This document shows positions 25,739 through 35,231 of a DNA stretch of 64,000 bases, in pieces; position 1 is the first letter of the stretch, and every line of letters starts with the position of its first letter. A model generated the notes under the pieces. It had not been told where the DNA came from, searched no databases, and saw only the letters and a list, made by a program, of their open reading frames with translations. Both the position numbers and the translations under genes were made by a program. Source of the DNA: CAZEJS01 sp964512645 (GTDB taxonomy: Bacteria; Actinomycetota; Geothermincolia; Fen-727; Anoxymicrobiaceae); contig CAZEJS010000001.1 in the NCBI GenBank assembly GCA_964512645.1, forward strand, positions 1 through 64,000, read 5' to 3'.

Positions 25739-27178
25739 TCAGGTGAGCTTCCTGCGGATGAGGTCTGAGGCCATCTCCGGGTTGGCTTTGCCGCGGGTCT
25801 TCTTCATGACCTGGCCCATCAGGAACTTCAAAGCCTGCTCTTTGCCCTCGCGCAGGTCGCCGGCGGCCTCGGGGTTCTCGGAGATGACCTCTTCAACAAC
25901 GGATTCGATCTCCGAGCCGTCGGATATCTGGGCCAGGCCCTTCCCTTCGACTATCTCCTCGGGTCCCCTGCCGGAGTCGAACGCCTCGCGCAACACATCC
26001 TTGGCCATCTTCCCGGAGATCACCCCCCGGGTTACCAGGGACACCAGCTCCCCGAGTCCCCGGGGCTTGAGCGGGCAGGCGCTGATGGGAACGACGGCGT
26101 CCTTGAGCATCGCCGAGAGGTCCCCGGCGATCCACTTCGCGAGCGCCTTCGGGTCCTGGCCTGTCGACACCGCTTCCTCGAAATAGTCGGCCATCGCCTT
26201 CTCGCCGGTCAGCATCGAAGCGATCTCGGGCTGGAGCCCGTACTCGGTCTCGAAGCGCCTGAGCCTCTCGGCGGGCAGTTCGGGCATCCTGGCCCTTAAG
26301 GATTCGAGCCACTCGCGGTCGGGTTCGATAGGCACGAGGTCGGGCTCCGGAAAATAGCGGTAGTCGAACGCCTCTTCCTTGCTGCGCAGGGGGCTGGTCA
26401 TTCCCGCGTCGTCGTCCCAGTGTCTCGTCTCCTGCACGATCCGCTCGCCCCGGTCGAGCGCGGAGCGCTGGCGCCCCTCCTCGTAGATCAGCGCGCGATA
26501 CAGCGCGCGGAACGAGTTCATGTTCTTGATCTCCACCTTGGTACCCGCGACCCCATCGACGGAGATAGAGATATTAGCGTCGCACCGCAGCGAGCCTTCC
26601 TCCATCTTGCAGTCGCTGATGTCCAGGTACTCGATAGTCGCACGCAGCAACTGCAGGAAGACACGCGCTTCCTCCGGGCTCCTCAGGTCGGGCTCGGTCA
26701 CAATCTCCGCAAGCGGGATCCCGGCGCGATTGAAATCCTCGAGGCTGTGTTCCGCCCCATGGATGCGGCCGCTGGCGCCGACGTGGATGCTCTTGCCGGT
26801 ATCCTCCTCGAGGTGGACGCGGGTGATCCCCACCCGGCGGCGGTAATCCCCCATCTCCACGTCGAGCCATCCGTCGTGGCTCAGGGGGCGGTCGTACTGC
26901 GATATCTGGAAGTGCTTGGGCATGTCGGGGTAGAAGTAGTTCTTGCGGTGGAATATCGAGCGGGCGGCTATCTCACAGTTCAACGCCAGCGCCAGCAGGA
27001 TGGTGTCCCCCACCGCGCGGCGGTTCGTGACGGGAAGCGAGCCGGGGTGGCCCAGGCAGACCGGGCAGGTCTTGGTGTTGGGGTCACCGCCGAAAGACGC
27101 CTCGCAGCCGCAGAACATCTTCGACCTGGTGCTGAGCTCGGTGTGTATCTCCAACCCGATTATCGTCTCTCGGTCCAT
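25739..27178 (-). CDS. gatB: Asp/Glu-tRNA amidotransferase subunit B
   Basis: The 479-residue subunit phosphorylates and binds mischarged Glu-tRNA(Gln) or Asp-tRNA(Asn). The start (IGLEIHTELST) and the zinc-type cysteines (FCGCEASFG and TCPVCLGHPG), DFNRAGIPL and the C-terminal YqeY-like domain are present. It is the third gene of gatCAB, 12 bases after gatA. The organism therefore makes Gln-tRNA and/or Asn-tRNA indirectly. Confidence 0.95.
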   Translation of the reverse strand: MDRETIIGLEIHTELSTRSKMFCGCEASFGGDPNTKTCPVCLGHPGSLPVTNRRAVGDTILLALALNCEIAARSIFHRKNYFYPDMPKHFQISQYDRPLSHDGWLDVEMGDYRRRVGITRVHLEEDTGKSIHVGASGRIHGAEHSLEDFNRAGIPLAEIVTEPDLRSPEEARVFLQLLRATIEYLDISDCKMEEGSLRCDANISISVDGVAGTKVEIKNMNSFRALYRALIYEEGRQRSALDRGERIVQETRHWDDDAGMTSPLRSKEEAFDYRYFPEPDLVPIEPDREWLESLRARMPELPAERLRRFETEYGLQPEIASMLTGEKAMADYFEEAVSTGQDPKALAKWIAGDLSAMLKDAVVPISACPLKPRGLGELVSLVTRGVISGKMAKDVLREAFDSGRGPEEIVEGKGLAQISDGSEIESVVEEVISENPEAAGDLREGKEQALKFLMGQVMKKTRGKANPEMASDLIRRKLT

Positions 27179-27190
27179 CTCTCCACCCTC

Positions 27191-28660
27191 TCAGGCCGCC
27201 TCGAGGCCCGTGGGACGCGGGTCGAAGCCGACCGCGCGCTCGAGGGCCAGGGCGGCGTCCAGTATCTTCCGTTCCGAAAGGGGCGGGCCCATGAGCTGCA
27301 AGCCGACGGGCAGCCCTCCGGCGAGCCCGCAGGGCAGGCTCAGCGCCGGGATTCCGGCCAGATTGACCGGTATCGTGCATTTGTCGGACAGGTACATGGT
27401 CAGCGGGTCATCGACCTTCTCCCCGAGCTTGAACGCGGTTGTCGGGGACGTCGGGGATACCAGCAGGTCGTACTGGTCGAACGCCCGCCCGCAATCCCTG
27501 ATGATAAGGGTGCGGACCTTCTGCGCTTTGGCGTAGTACTCGTCGTAGCAGCCCGCCGACAGCGCGTAAGTGCCGAGCATGATCCGGCGCTTGACCTCGG
27601 GGCCGAAGCCCCGGGCCCGCGTCTCGTCGTACATCTCCCATACGTCGCCGAACTCCCCCTCCGCGCGGAAGCCGTACCTCACCCCGTCGAACCTCGCGAG
27701 GTTGCTCGAGGCCTCGGCCGGGGCGATGAGGTAGAAGGAGGAGAGTCCGTACTCGAAGCTTGGGAGCGACACCTCGTCGCAGGACACCCCCATCCCCTCG
27801 AGGGCGTCCATGGCCTCCCGGACACGCTGTAGCACCTCCGGGTCTATCCCCTCGCCGGACAACTCCTTGACGATGGCCACCTTCATCCCCTGGACCTCTC
27901 CGGTGAGCCCGTCGAGGTAATCGCGGGCGGGCTCTTCGATGGAGGTGGAGTCGCAAGGATCGTGACCCGCTATGACCCCCAGGAGGGCGGCGCAGTCGGT
28001 CACGTTCAGCGCCATCGGGCCGACCTGGTCAAGAGAAGAGGCGAACGCCACCAGGCCATACCTCGAGACGAGCCCGTAGGTCGGCTTCATCCCCACTATT
28101 CCGCACAGCGAGGCCGGCTGGCGTATGCTCCCCCCGGTGTCGGAACCCAGCGCCCAGGGGGCCTCACCCGCGGACACCGCCGCGGCGGAGCCTCCGCTGG
28201 AACCCCCGGGGACCCTCTCCAGGTCCCAGGGATTGGCGGTGTTCCCGAAAAAGGAGTTCTCGGTCGAAGAGCCCATGGCGAACTCGTCCATGTTCGTCTT
28301 TCCCAGCACAACCATGCCCGAACCCTTCACCCGCTCCACGACGGTCGCGTCCCATGTCGGCACGTAGTTCGCGAGCATGCGCGAAGCGCAGGTGGTACGT
28401 ATGCCCTTCGTGGAGAGCGCGTCCTTGACGGCGATGGGAACGCCGGCGAACCGGCCCGCGTCCCGGCCCCGGGCGATATCCTCGTCTATCCGCCTGGCCT
28501 CCCTGAGGGCGCCTTCCGGGTCGGTGTTGATATAGGCCCCGACAACCTCCTCCAGGGACTCGATCCGCCGGAGGAACGCTTCGGTGACCTCCTGCGCCGA
28601 GACCTCCCGCCTGTCGATCAGCCGCGCCGTCTCGACGGCGCTTTTGTAGAGCATCTCCAT
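27191..28660 (-). CDS. gatA: Asp/Glu-tRNA amidotransferase subunit A
   Basis: This 489-residue amidase-signature enzyme releases ammonia from glutamine for the transamidation. The Lys-cisSer-Ser triad is intact: K79, S154 in GGSSGGSAA and S178 in DTGGSIRQPA. It starts 9 bases after gatC and ends 12 bases before gatB. Length is normal. Confidence 0.95.
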   Translation of the reverse strand: MEMLYKSAVETARLIDRREVSAQEVTEAFLRRIESLEEVVGAYINTDPEGALREARRIDEDIARGRDAGRFAGVPIAVKDALSTKGIRTTCASRMLANYVPTWDATVVERVKGSGMVVLGKTNMDEFAMGSSTENSFFGNTANPWDLERVPGGSSGGSAAAVSAGEAPWALGSDTGGSIRQPASLCGIVGMKPTYGLVSRYGLVAFASSLDQVGPMALNVTDCAALLGVIAGHDPCDSTSIEEPARDYLDGLTGEVQGMKVAIVKELSGEGIDPEVLQRVREAMDALEGMGVSCDEVSLPSFEYGLSSFYLIAPAEASSNLARFDGVRYGFRAEGEFGDVWEMYDETRARGFGPEVKRRIMLGTYALSAGCYDEYYAKAQKVRTLIIRDCGRAFDQYDLLVSPTSPTTAFKLGEKVDDPLTMYLSDKCTIPVNLAGIPALSLPCGLAGGLPVGLQLMGPPLSERKILDAALALERAVGFDPRPTGLEAA

Positions 28661-28669
28661 CTCCCCCGC

Positions 28670-28954
28670 CTATACGATCCTCGGCACCTTGAAGGCGCCG
28701 CCCTCCGCGTCAGGCGCGCCGCCGGTGGCCTCCTCTACCGGAAGTGACGGGCGCACCTCGTCCTCACGGAATACGTTGACCACCGGCAGGGCATGACTGG
28801 TGGGCGGCACGCCCGCCGTGTCCAGTTCGCCGATGACCCTCGCATGCTCCAGTATCCCGGAGAGCTGGTCCCGGTAGGTCTCCTTTTCTTCGTCGTCCAG
28901 CCTGAGCCTCGCCAGCCTGGCCACGTGTTCAACATCCTCGACGGTTATCGCCAT
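28670..28954 (-). CDS. gatC: Asp/Glu-tRNA amidotransferase subunit C
   Basis: This 94-residue subunit stabilises GatA. The typical start VEDVEHVARLARLRLDDEE and the C-terminal VNVFREDEVRPSL and FKVPRIV are seen. It is the first gene of gatCAB, 24 bases downstream of ligA. Confidence 0.93.
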   Translation of the reverse strand: MAITVEDVEHVARLARLRLDDEEKETYRDQLSGILEHARVIGELDTAGVPPTSHALPVVNVFREDEVRPSLPVEEATGGAPDAEGGAFKVPRIV

Positions 28955-28978
28955 CCTTGCCCCCTCCAGGTCCGCGCC

Positions 28979-31006
28979 TCAGCGGCCCGTCATGCGCTTG
29001 AATTCCTCCTCGTCGATGACCTCGACGCCCAGCTCCCGCGCCTTCTCCAGCTTCGACCCCGGGTCGCGGCCGGACAGGACGAAATCGGTCCTGCGGCTCA
29101 CCGAGCCGGAAACCCGGCCGCCGAGCCCCTCTATTATCGCCGAAGCTTCCTCCCGGGTGAAATCGTCCAGGCCTCCAGTCAACACGAAGGTCTTGCCCCG
29201 CAGTGCCCCGCCGGAGCCGTCCGGCGCCGCTTCGTCGGCCATCCGGACGCCGCCGCGACGCAGTTTCCCGATAACCCGGAGGTTCTCCTCCCGGTCGAAG
29301 AAAAAGGCCACGCTCCCGGCGATCGCCGGCCCGACGCCGGGTATCCCCAGGAGGTCGTCGGCACCGGCCCTCTGGAGCGCCTCCATGGAAGGCAGGACGG
29401 AAGTTATCTCTTTGGCGACCGTGGCCCCGACGTGTCTTATGCCCAGGCCGAAGACGAGCCTCCAGAGCGGCCGGTCACGCGCGGCCTCTATCGCCAGCGC
29501 CAGGTTATCCGTCGCCTTCTCCTTGTATCCGGGCAACCGCGCTAGCTGTTCCCGCTCCAGGAAGAAGATGTCGCCCACGTCCTTGATGAACTCCCTGTCC
29601 AGGAGTTGCGCCACCGTGACCTCGCCCATTCCTTCGATGTCCATCGCACCCCTGCCAGCGAAGTGCACGATGCGCTCGAACGTCTGAGCGGGGCACGCGA
29701 TATTAGTGCACCTGGTGACGGCTTCGCCCTCTTCGCGTTCTACCCGCGAGTTGCAGACCGGGCAGCGCGCGGGCATCAGCCACCGGCGCTCGCTTCCGGT
29801 CCTGGCGTCGGTCACCACGCCGACGATCTCGGGAATGACGTCGCCGGCCTTGCGGACCACCACGCGGTCCCCGAGCCTCACGTCCTTGCGGGCGACCTCG
29901 TCCTCGTTGTGCAGCGTTGCGTGGGTGACGGTCGAGCCGGCCACGAAGACAGGGGACAGCACCGCCACCGGTGTCAGGGCGCCCGTCCTGCCGACTCCGA
30001 CCACGATGTCCTCGACGGTGGTGGTCTTCTCCTCCGGGGGGAACTTGAAGGCTATCGCCCACCGCGGGCTCCTGCTGGTGAACCCCAGGGCTTCCTGCTG
30101 CGCGCGTGAATCGACCTTGACCACCACGCCGTCTATCTCGTACGGGAGAGAGCGGCGCTTCTCCTGCCATTCGAGGCAGAAGTCGTACGCCTCCCCGATG
30201 GAGGCGACGCACGCGACGTGTTCGCCGAGCCGGAAACCCAGGGTACCGAGGTACCGCAGGACCTCACGGTGGCGCGCAGGAACCGGGGATGACGAATAGC
30301 CGACCGCGAAGGTGACCATCGAGAGGTTGCGCTTCGCCGTCACCGCGGGGTCGAGCTGCCTGAGCGAGCCCGCCGCCGCGTTTCTGGGGTTCGCGAAAGG
30401 CCGCTCTCCGCCGCCCAGGCGTTCCTCGTTCAACTTCAGGAACGAAGCCTCCGGCATGTAGACCTCGCCAACCACCTCGATGAGCTCCGGCACTTCATCC
30501 CCCATGAGCCGCAACGGTACCGCCGGTATCGTCCGCAGGTTGGGGGTTATGTCCTCTCCCACCTCCCCGTCACCCCTGGTGGCCCCCTGTTCCAGCAGGC
30601 CGCGCCGGTAGGTCAGGGCGACGGCGATCCCGTCCATCTTCAGTTCGCAGACGTATTCGACGCGCTCGTCCGACCCCAGGAGCCTGGTTATCCTCTGCGA
30701 GAATGCCTCCAGGTCCTCCCGGTTGACGGCGTTGTCCAGGCCCATCATGCGGCCGCGGTGGCGCACCGGGCTGAACCCGGCCGACGGGGGCGGCCCGACG
30801 CGGCGGGTGGGCGAGTCCGGCGTTACCAGCTCGGGGTGCTCGGACTCGATGTCAAGAAGCCTGCGGTACAGCTCGTCGTACTCCGCGTCGCTGATGAGCG
30901 GGGAGTCGAGCACATAGTACCGGTGGACGTGGAGGTTGAGCCGATCCCGAAGGTCGGCCGCCTCGGCGGCGGCTTCTTCCGGGGAACGCTGGTCGTTGGC
31001 GCTCAC
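28979..31006 (-). CDS. ligA: NAD-dependent DNA ligase
   Basis: The 675-residue enzyme seals nicks using NAD. Domains in order: Ia (about 1-75), adenylation with K123 in the CELKMDGIAV motif, OB fold, zinc finger (CPVCNSRV...CTNIACP, about 410-435), helix-hairpin-helix repeats and a C-terminal BRCT domain (about 595-675). All key residues are present. Its start overlaps the lepB stop by 4 bases. Confidence 0.96.
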   Translation of the reverse strand: MSANDQRSPEEAAAEAADLRDRLNLHVHRYYVLDSPLISDAEYDELYRRLLDIESEHPELVTPDSPTRRVGPPPSAGFSPVRHRGRMMGLDNAVNREDLEAFSQRITRLLGSDERVEYVCELKMDGIAVALTYRRGLLEQGATRGDGEVGEDITPNLRTIPAVPLRLMGDEVPELIEVVGEVYMPEASFLKLNEERLGGGERPFANPRNAAAGSLRQLDPAVTAKRNLSMVTFAVGYSSSPVPARHREVLRYLGTLGFRLGEHVACVASIGEAYDFCLEWQEKRRSLPYEIDGVVVKVDSRAQQEALGFTSRSPRWAIAFKFPPEEKTTTVEDIVVGVGRTGALTPVAVLSPVFVAGSTVTHATLHNEDEVARKDVRLGDRVVVRKAGDVIPEIVGVVTDARTGSERRWLMPARCPVCNSRVEREEGEAVTRCTNIACPAQTFERIVHFAGRGAMDIEGMGEVTVAQLLDREFIKDVGDIFFLEREQLARLPGYKEKATDNLALAIEAARDRPLWRLVFGLGIRHVGATVAKEITSVLPSMEALQRAGADDLLGIPGVGPAIAGSVAFFFDREENLRVIGKLRRGGVRMADEAAPDGSGGALRGKTFVLTGGLDDFTREEASAIIEGLGGRVSGSVSRRTDFVLSGRDPGSKLEKARELGVEVIDEEEFKRMTGR

Positions 31007-31689
31007 AACTTCTTCCAGTCACCGGGAGGCCAGAAGATCAGCAGCGCCTTGCCCACCACCTTGCTGCCCGGAACCGGCCCGAAGGTCCTGGAGTCGAACG
31101 AGTGGGCTTCGTTGTCGCCCATCACGAATACATCCCCGTCCGGCACCAACTGGGTGTACGGGACCGGTACGTGCCTGTTGGTGCTGCGGTGCCTGTAAGT
31201 GCCGTTTACCACCACGTAGCCATCCTCGATGGTAACCCTGTCCCCGGTGATGGCCACGACCCGCTTGATGAGCATCTCCGGACTTCCGGCGATATCCTTG
31301 AGCACCACCACGTCGTCTCGGTCGGGCGTGGTGTTTCCCCGGTATGGGACCACGAACACCCTGTCCCCGTCGTGAAGCGTCGCCAGCATGGACTGGCCGT
31401 GAACTATGTACGGCTTTCCAACGAAGACCAGGAGCATGAGTATCGTGAGCAGGATGACGAATGGTATCAGCAGGAACGCCCCCGCACCGGCGAGGCCGAT
31501 CCTGCGCAGGGCGCTCGCACGCCCGTCAACCGGAGGCGAAGGGGACAAGGGGTGAGGATAGAACTGCCCGGTGTGCCACCCGGGTGGATACCGCCACGCG
31601 GGCGGCGGCATCTGTCCGGGCGGCATGCGGGTCGGCGGGCCGTCCGGTACGTCGGGGCAGTCCCGGTTCCTGCGCCTACTGCCTCTCAA
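31003..31689 (-). CDS. lepB: Signal peptidase I
   Basis: This 228-residue membrane protease cleaves Sec signal peptides. The nucleophile S100 lies in HGQSMLATL and the general base K142 in MLIKRVVAITGD. One transmembrane helix (about 66-90) follows a proline-rich cytoplasmic tail of about 60 residues. GDNEAHSFDSR is the conserved box E. The start is a TTG with GGGGG 7 bases upstream; a later ATG at 31626 is possible. It overlaps ligA by 4 bases. Confidence 0.93.
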   Translation of the reverse strand: MRGSRRRNRDCPDVPDGPPTRMPPGQMPPPAWRYPPGWHTGQFYPHPLSPSPPVDGRASALRRIGLAGAGAFLLIPFVILLTILMLLVFVGKPYIVHGQSMLATLHDGDRVFVVPYRGNTTPDRDDVVVLKDIAGSPEMLIKRVVAITGDRVTIEDGYVVVNGTYRHRSTNRHVPVPYTQLVPDGDVFVMGDNEAHSFDSRTFGPVPGSKVVGKALLIFWPPGDWKKL

Positions 31690-31757
31690 CTGCGAACCCC
31701 CGAGCTCGTGGAAGGTTTGTGGCGCCCTCTCTCGGGCGCCTGTGCTGACTGCCCTGA

Positions 31758-32510
31758 TTATAGCAGCGTGCGGTGACCATGCCCCCCGCCGACTACCCGG
31801 AGGCTTCCCCAGATGCCCAGCGAACCCTCCACCTGTATTACCGCGCCCAGCACCGATTCGTGGCCCCTCGCCACCTCCAGCCCCGCCTCTATGTCACCCG
31901 GAACCAGGACCCTGTTCCCGATCGCTGAAGCGGCGGCGTCGGCGCAGGAGGCCGTCCTCGCCAGCACGGTGACCGCGTCCGCCGCTCCCAGGGACAGCGA
32001 CGGGCCTACCTTAGCGCTGCTGGTGCAGAGGCCGATTCCCTCCCGCTCCACGTTCACTGCCATGTCGAGGTCGACACCCCCCGTACCGGCGAATACCCTG
32101 ACGGTCCTCTGTCCCGTCCCGGCCAGGAAGATATCGCCGCCGTTCTCGACTATCACCTCCGGCGAGAGCCCGAGCAGGTCCGTTCCCACGTGCTGGGCGA
32201 TCGCCCCGGCCACCGCGGCCATCGGCCCCACGTCGAACTCCGCCGCGGCTTCGGCCATCGCCCTGACTATCGCGGGAGCTTCGCGGTCGACCGGGACCGG
32301 ACGGAACGAGGTCCCGAAATCCACGTGCCTGGAAAGGTAGGCCTCGAGGTCTTTCCTGTGGCGCTCAAGGGAACCGGCCGCGTCTTCGCGGAGGTCGCCG
32401 CGGGTGCATACGTAGAGGTCGCTTTCGCCGATGACGACCGTATAGCACTCCAGGCCCCGGGGCTCCATCACACCACGGTATGCTCGCTCCACCTGAACTT
32501 CGTCCCCCAT
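31758..32510 (-). CDS. UPF0280 (ApbE-related) family protein
   Basis: The 250-residue protein matches the UPF0280 family, distant relatives of ApbE flavin transferases. It has SDLYVCTRGDL near the start, FDVGPMAAVAGAIAQ, VIVENGGDIFLAG and GLCTSSAKVGPSLS. The NGGDIFL segment corresponds to the NxGGDI-type metal/FAD region of ApbE. The ATG at 32510 places the family N-terminus correctly; upstream sequence in the longer ORF is not conserved. It diverges from the formate dehydrogenase operon. The function is not established. A flavinylation-like role is inference. Confidence 0.75.
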   Translation of the reverse strand: MGDEVQVERAYRGVMEPRGLECYTVVIGESDLYVCTRGDLREDAAGSLERHRKDLEAYLSRHVDFGTSFRPVPVDREAPAIVRAMAEAAAEFDVGPMAAVAGAIAQHVGTDLLGLSPEVIVENGGDIFLAGTGQRTVRVFAGTGGVDLDMAVNVEREGIGLCTSSAKVGPSLSLGAADAVTVLARTASCADAAASAIGNRVLVPGDIEAGLEVARGHESVLGAVIQVEGSLGIWGSLRVVGGGHGHRTLL

Positions 32511-32877
32511 CCCTGACGGAGCGGCCCGACCGCGTCGGCCCGCGGGTCCCCCGGCCCCGGCGGGGCACGAAGGCCCGCAGATCGAGCACCGGGGCGGCCG
32601 GTCGCACGAAAAGGCACTTGCGAGTGGAGTATAATTGGCATGGATGGATCTGTCGACGAGACAGGGAGGGGACCCAACGGGCAATCCCCGCCGCCTGCCG
32701 AACGCTCGCCGCCATCCCGGTCACCTCCGGCCGCCGGTGCCTTGACCGGTCCCCCGAAGGACCGGCTTCACCCGGGCTCGTTCGCTCATCGACCGTGCGC
32801 GCCGGATGTGATAGAAACTCCGTGAGGCGCATGGAAAGCGCGGGGCCCTGGGAAGGGCCCCGACACGAGGGGGGACG
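32511..32877 (+). other. Long structured leader region upstream of the formate dehydrogenase operon
   Basis: No credible gene lies here. TATAAT at 32630-32635 is a perfect -10, but no matching -35 is seen. Two perfect hairpins follow: CCGGTCC/GGACCGG (32746-32752 and 32759-32765) and GGGGCCCT/AGGGCCCC (32842-32849 and 32854-32861). The latter ends 6 bases before the AGGGGGG ribosome site of nuoE. A transcript from 32630 would carry a leader of about 240 bases. I could not match it to a known riboswitch such as Moco. Confidence 0.4.
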
Positions 32878-33399
32878 ATGGAGAACGAGTGCACCTGTGC
32901 CAACAGGTTCGCGGACGTAGACGACCTGGGCCCCATAGAGGAGATACTCGAGAGGTACGGCAGGGAAAAAGGTGCCCTGATACCTCTCCTCCAGGAGGCC
33001 CAGGACGCCTACGGCTACCTGGACGAGAAGATCATGCGCGAGATATCCCGCGGGGCGGGATACCAGATGAGCCAGGTCTATGGGGTGGCGACCTTTTTCG
33101 CGCAGTTCAGGTTGAAACCGGTCGGCGAGCACCTGATCAAAGTCTGCCACGGGACCGCCTGCCACGTGGCGGGGGCCACCCAGATCACCGACGAGATCGC
33201 CAACCAGCTCGGAATCAAGGAGGGCGAGACCACCCCGGACAATAAATTCACCCTCGAATCGGTGATGTGCCTGGGAGCCTGCGCGCTCGCCCCGATCATG
33301 GTGGTCGGGGACGACACCCACGGCAAGCTCAAGCCCACCGGCATCAAGAAAATCCTCAAGAAATACTCCGGCGACGGCTCGCGGGAAGAGGAAGAGTGA
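32878..33399 (+). CDS. NuoE-type [2Fe-2S] subunit of the formate dehydrogenase complex
   Basis: The 173-residue thioredoxin-like ferredoxin has helical N-terminal and [2Fe-2S] C-terminal parts. Cluster ligands are C90, C95, C131 and C135 (CHGTAC and CLGAC). Homologues are NuoE of complex I, HydC/HydA gamma subunits and the small subunit of NAD-linked formate dehydrogenases. It passes electrons between the NuoF FMN and the FdhA clusters. AGGGGGG lies upstream of the ATG. The next gene starts 2 bases after its stop. Confidence 0.9.
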   Translation: MENECTCANRFADVDDLGPIEEILERYGREKGALIPLLQEAQDAYGYLDEKIMREISRGAGYQMSQVYGVATFFAQFRLKPVGEHLIKVCHGTACHVAGATQITDEIANQLGIKEGETTPDNKFTLESVMCLGACALAPIMVVGDDTHGKLKPTGIKKILKKYSGDGSREEEE

Positions 33400-33401
33400 C
33401 A

Positions 33402-35192
33402 ATGAGCGGCAACGGAAAGAAACACAAGGTGGTCCTGGGCTACGGCACCTGCGGCATCGCGGCGGGGGCCACCGCCGTAAAGGAAGCGCTTGAAGAAGAG
33501 GTCAGGGCCGGCGGCTACGACGTCGACCTGGATATCGCCGGCTGCATGGGCCTCTGTTTCAAGGAACCGGTCGTCGAGATATTCGACCGGGACGGCGGCT
33601 CGGTCATCTACGGGGACATCACGCCCAAGAAAGTCGGCCGGCTCCTGGCGGAGCACGTCGGGAAGGGCGAGCTCGTCGAGGAGTGGATTATCAGGAAGAG
33701 CTCCGACCCGGAGTCCATCGAGGGCGATTTCCTGGAGAACCAGCACCGGATAGTCCTGCGCAACTGCGGCAAGATCAACCCCGAGAGCATCGAGGAGTAC
33801 ATCGAGGCTGGCGGCTACGAGGCGGCCGGGAAGGCGCTTTCCTCGATGACGCCGGAGGATGTGATCGAGGAGGTCTCCGGCTCCGGCATCAGGGGCAGGG
33901 GCGGCGCCGGGTTCCCCACCGGCACCAAGTGGGGTTTCGCGCGCAAGTCGCCCGGGGAGGAGAAGTACCTCATATGCAACGCCGACGAGGGCGACCCCGG
34001 GGCGTTCATGGACCGGAGCGTCCTCGAGGGCGACCCTCATTCTGTCATCGAGGGAATGATACTCGCGGGCTACGCGATCGGTGCGAAGTACGGGCTGATC
34101 TACTGCCGCGCGGAGTACCCTCTCGCCCTTAAGCGCCTGGACATCGCGATAGAGGCGTGCCACCGGAAGGGGTACCTCGGGGAGAACATCTTCGGCAGCG
34201 GCTGGGATTTCGACCTCAAGGTCAAGAAAGGCGCCGGCGCGTTCGTCTGCGGGGAGGAGACCGCGATGATGGCCTCCATCGAGGGAATGCGCGGCATGCC
34301 GCGTCCGCGTCCCCCGTTCCCGGCGAACTCGGGCCTGTGGGGCAAGCCGACGAACATCAACAACGTCGAGACCCTTGCGGCCATCCCCTGGATCGTCTCC
34401 AACGGAGGCGCCGCCTACGCGGCCGTCGGCACTGAGAAAAGCAAGGGGACGAAGGTGTTCTGCCTGGCCGGCAAGGTGAGGCGGACGGGCCTGGCCGAAG
34501 TCCCGATGGGCTACACGCTCAAGCAGGTCATCTTCGACGTCGGCGGAGGCATCGCCGGCGGCAAGGAGTTCAAGGCGGTCCAGATGGGCGGCCCTTCCGG
34601 GGGCTGCCTCCCCGCCGAGAAGCTGGACACGCAGGTCGACTACGACCAGATCACCGCCGCCGGGGCCATCATCGGTTCGGGCGGGATGATAGTGGCGGAC
34701 GACCGCACGTGCATGGTCGACCTGGCGCGCTACTTCCTCTCGTTCACCCAGGACGAGTCCTGCGGCAAGTGCACGCCCTGCCGCATCGGGACCAAGCGCA
34801 TGCTGGAGATACTCGAGCGCATATGCGAGGGCAGGGGGAAGCCCGACGATATCGAGCGCCTGCTGGCGCTGGCCGAAGATATCAAGGCGGCGAGCCTCTG
34901 CGCGCTCGGGGGCACCGCGCCCAACCCGGTCCTCACCACCCTGCGGTACTTCCGTAACGAGTACGAGGACCACATCTTCAACCACAGGTGCACCGCCGGG
35001 GCGTGCCCGGCGCTGATAACCCTGTCGATAGACCCGGAGACGTGCACCGGCTGCGGCGCCTGCGTCAAGGTCTGCCCGGTCGACGCCATCTCCGGCGAGA
35101 AGAAAGAGGCGCACATCATCGACGAAGACGCCTGCATCAGGTGCAAGATGTGCCTGTCCAGGTGCCCGTCCGAATCGATAATCGCACGGTAG
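33402..35192 (+). CDS. NuoF-type NADH-binding flavoprotein subunit
   Basis: The 596-residue subunit has an N-terminal [2Fe-2S] thioredoxin-like domain (about 1-95, CGIAAGA and CMGLCF). An NADH/FMN domain with GRGGAGFPTG and GEETAMMASIEG follows, then SLBB, then the [4Fe-4S] motif ESCGKCTPCR. Two C-terminal [4Fe-4S] ferredoxin clusters (CTGCGACVKVCP and CIRCKMCLSRCP) end the protein. This extended form matches HydB/HylB-like subunits of electron-bifurcating hydrogenases and formate dehydrogenases. With NuoE and FdhA it should form an NAD(H)-linked, possibly ferredoxin-bifurcating, enzyme. Confidence 0.9.
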   Translation: MSGNGKKHKVVLGYGTCGIAAGATAVKEALEEEVRAGGYDVDLDIAGCMGLCFKEPVVEIFDRDGGSVIYGDITPKKVGRLLAEHVGKGELVEEWIIRKSSDPESIEGDFLENQHRIVLRNCGKINPESIEEYIEAGGYEAAGKALSSMTPEDVIEEVSGSGIRGRGGAGFPTGTKWGFARKSPGEEKYLICNADEGDPGAFMDRSVLEGDPHSVIEGMILAGYAIGAKYGLIYCRAEYPLALKRLDIAIEACHRKGYLGENIFGSGWDFDLKVKKGAGAFVCGEETAMMASIEGMRGMPRPRPPFPANSGLWGKPTNINNVETLAAIPWIVSNGGAAYAAVGTEKSKGTKVFCLAGKVRRTGLAEVPMGYTLKQVIFDVGGGIAGGKEFKAVQMGGPSGGCLPAEKLDTQVDYDQITAAGAIIGSGGMIVADDRTCMVDLARYFLSFTQDESCGKCTPCRIGTKRMLEILERICEGRGKPDDIERLLALAEDIKAASLCALGGTAPNPVLTTLRYFRNEYEDHIFNHRCTAGACPALITLSIDPETCTGCGACVKVCPVDAISGEKKEAHIIDEDACIRCKMCLSRCPSESIIAR

Positions 35193-35231
35193 GAGGCCCG
35201 CTGACCACCGTTGCCCTACGGGAGGTTCGAG

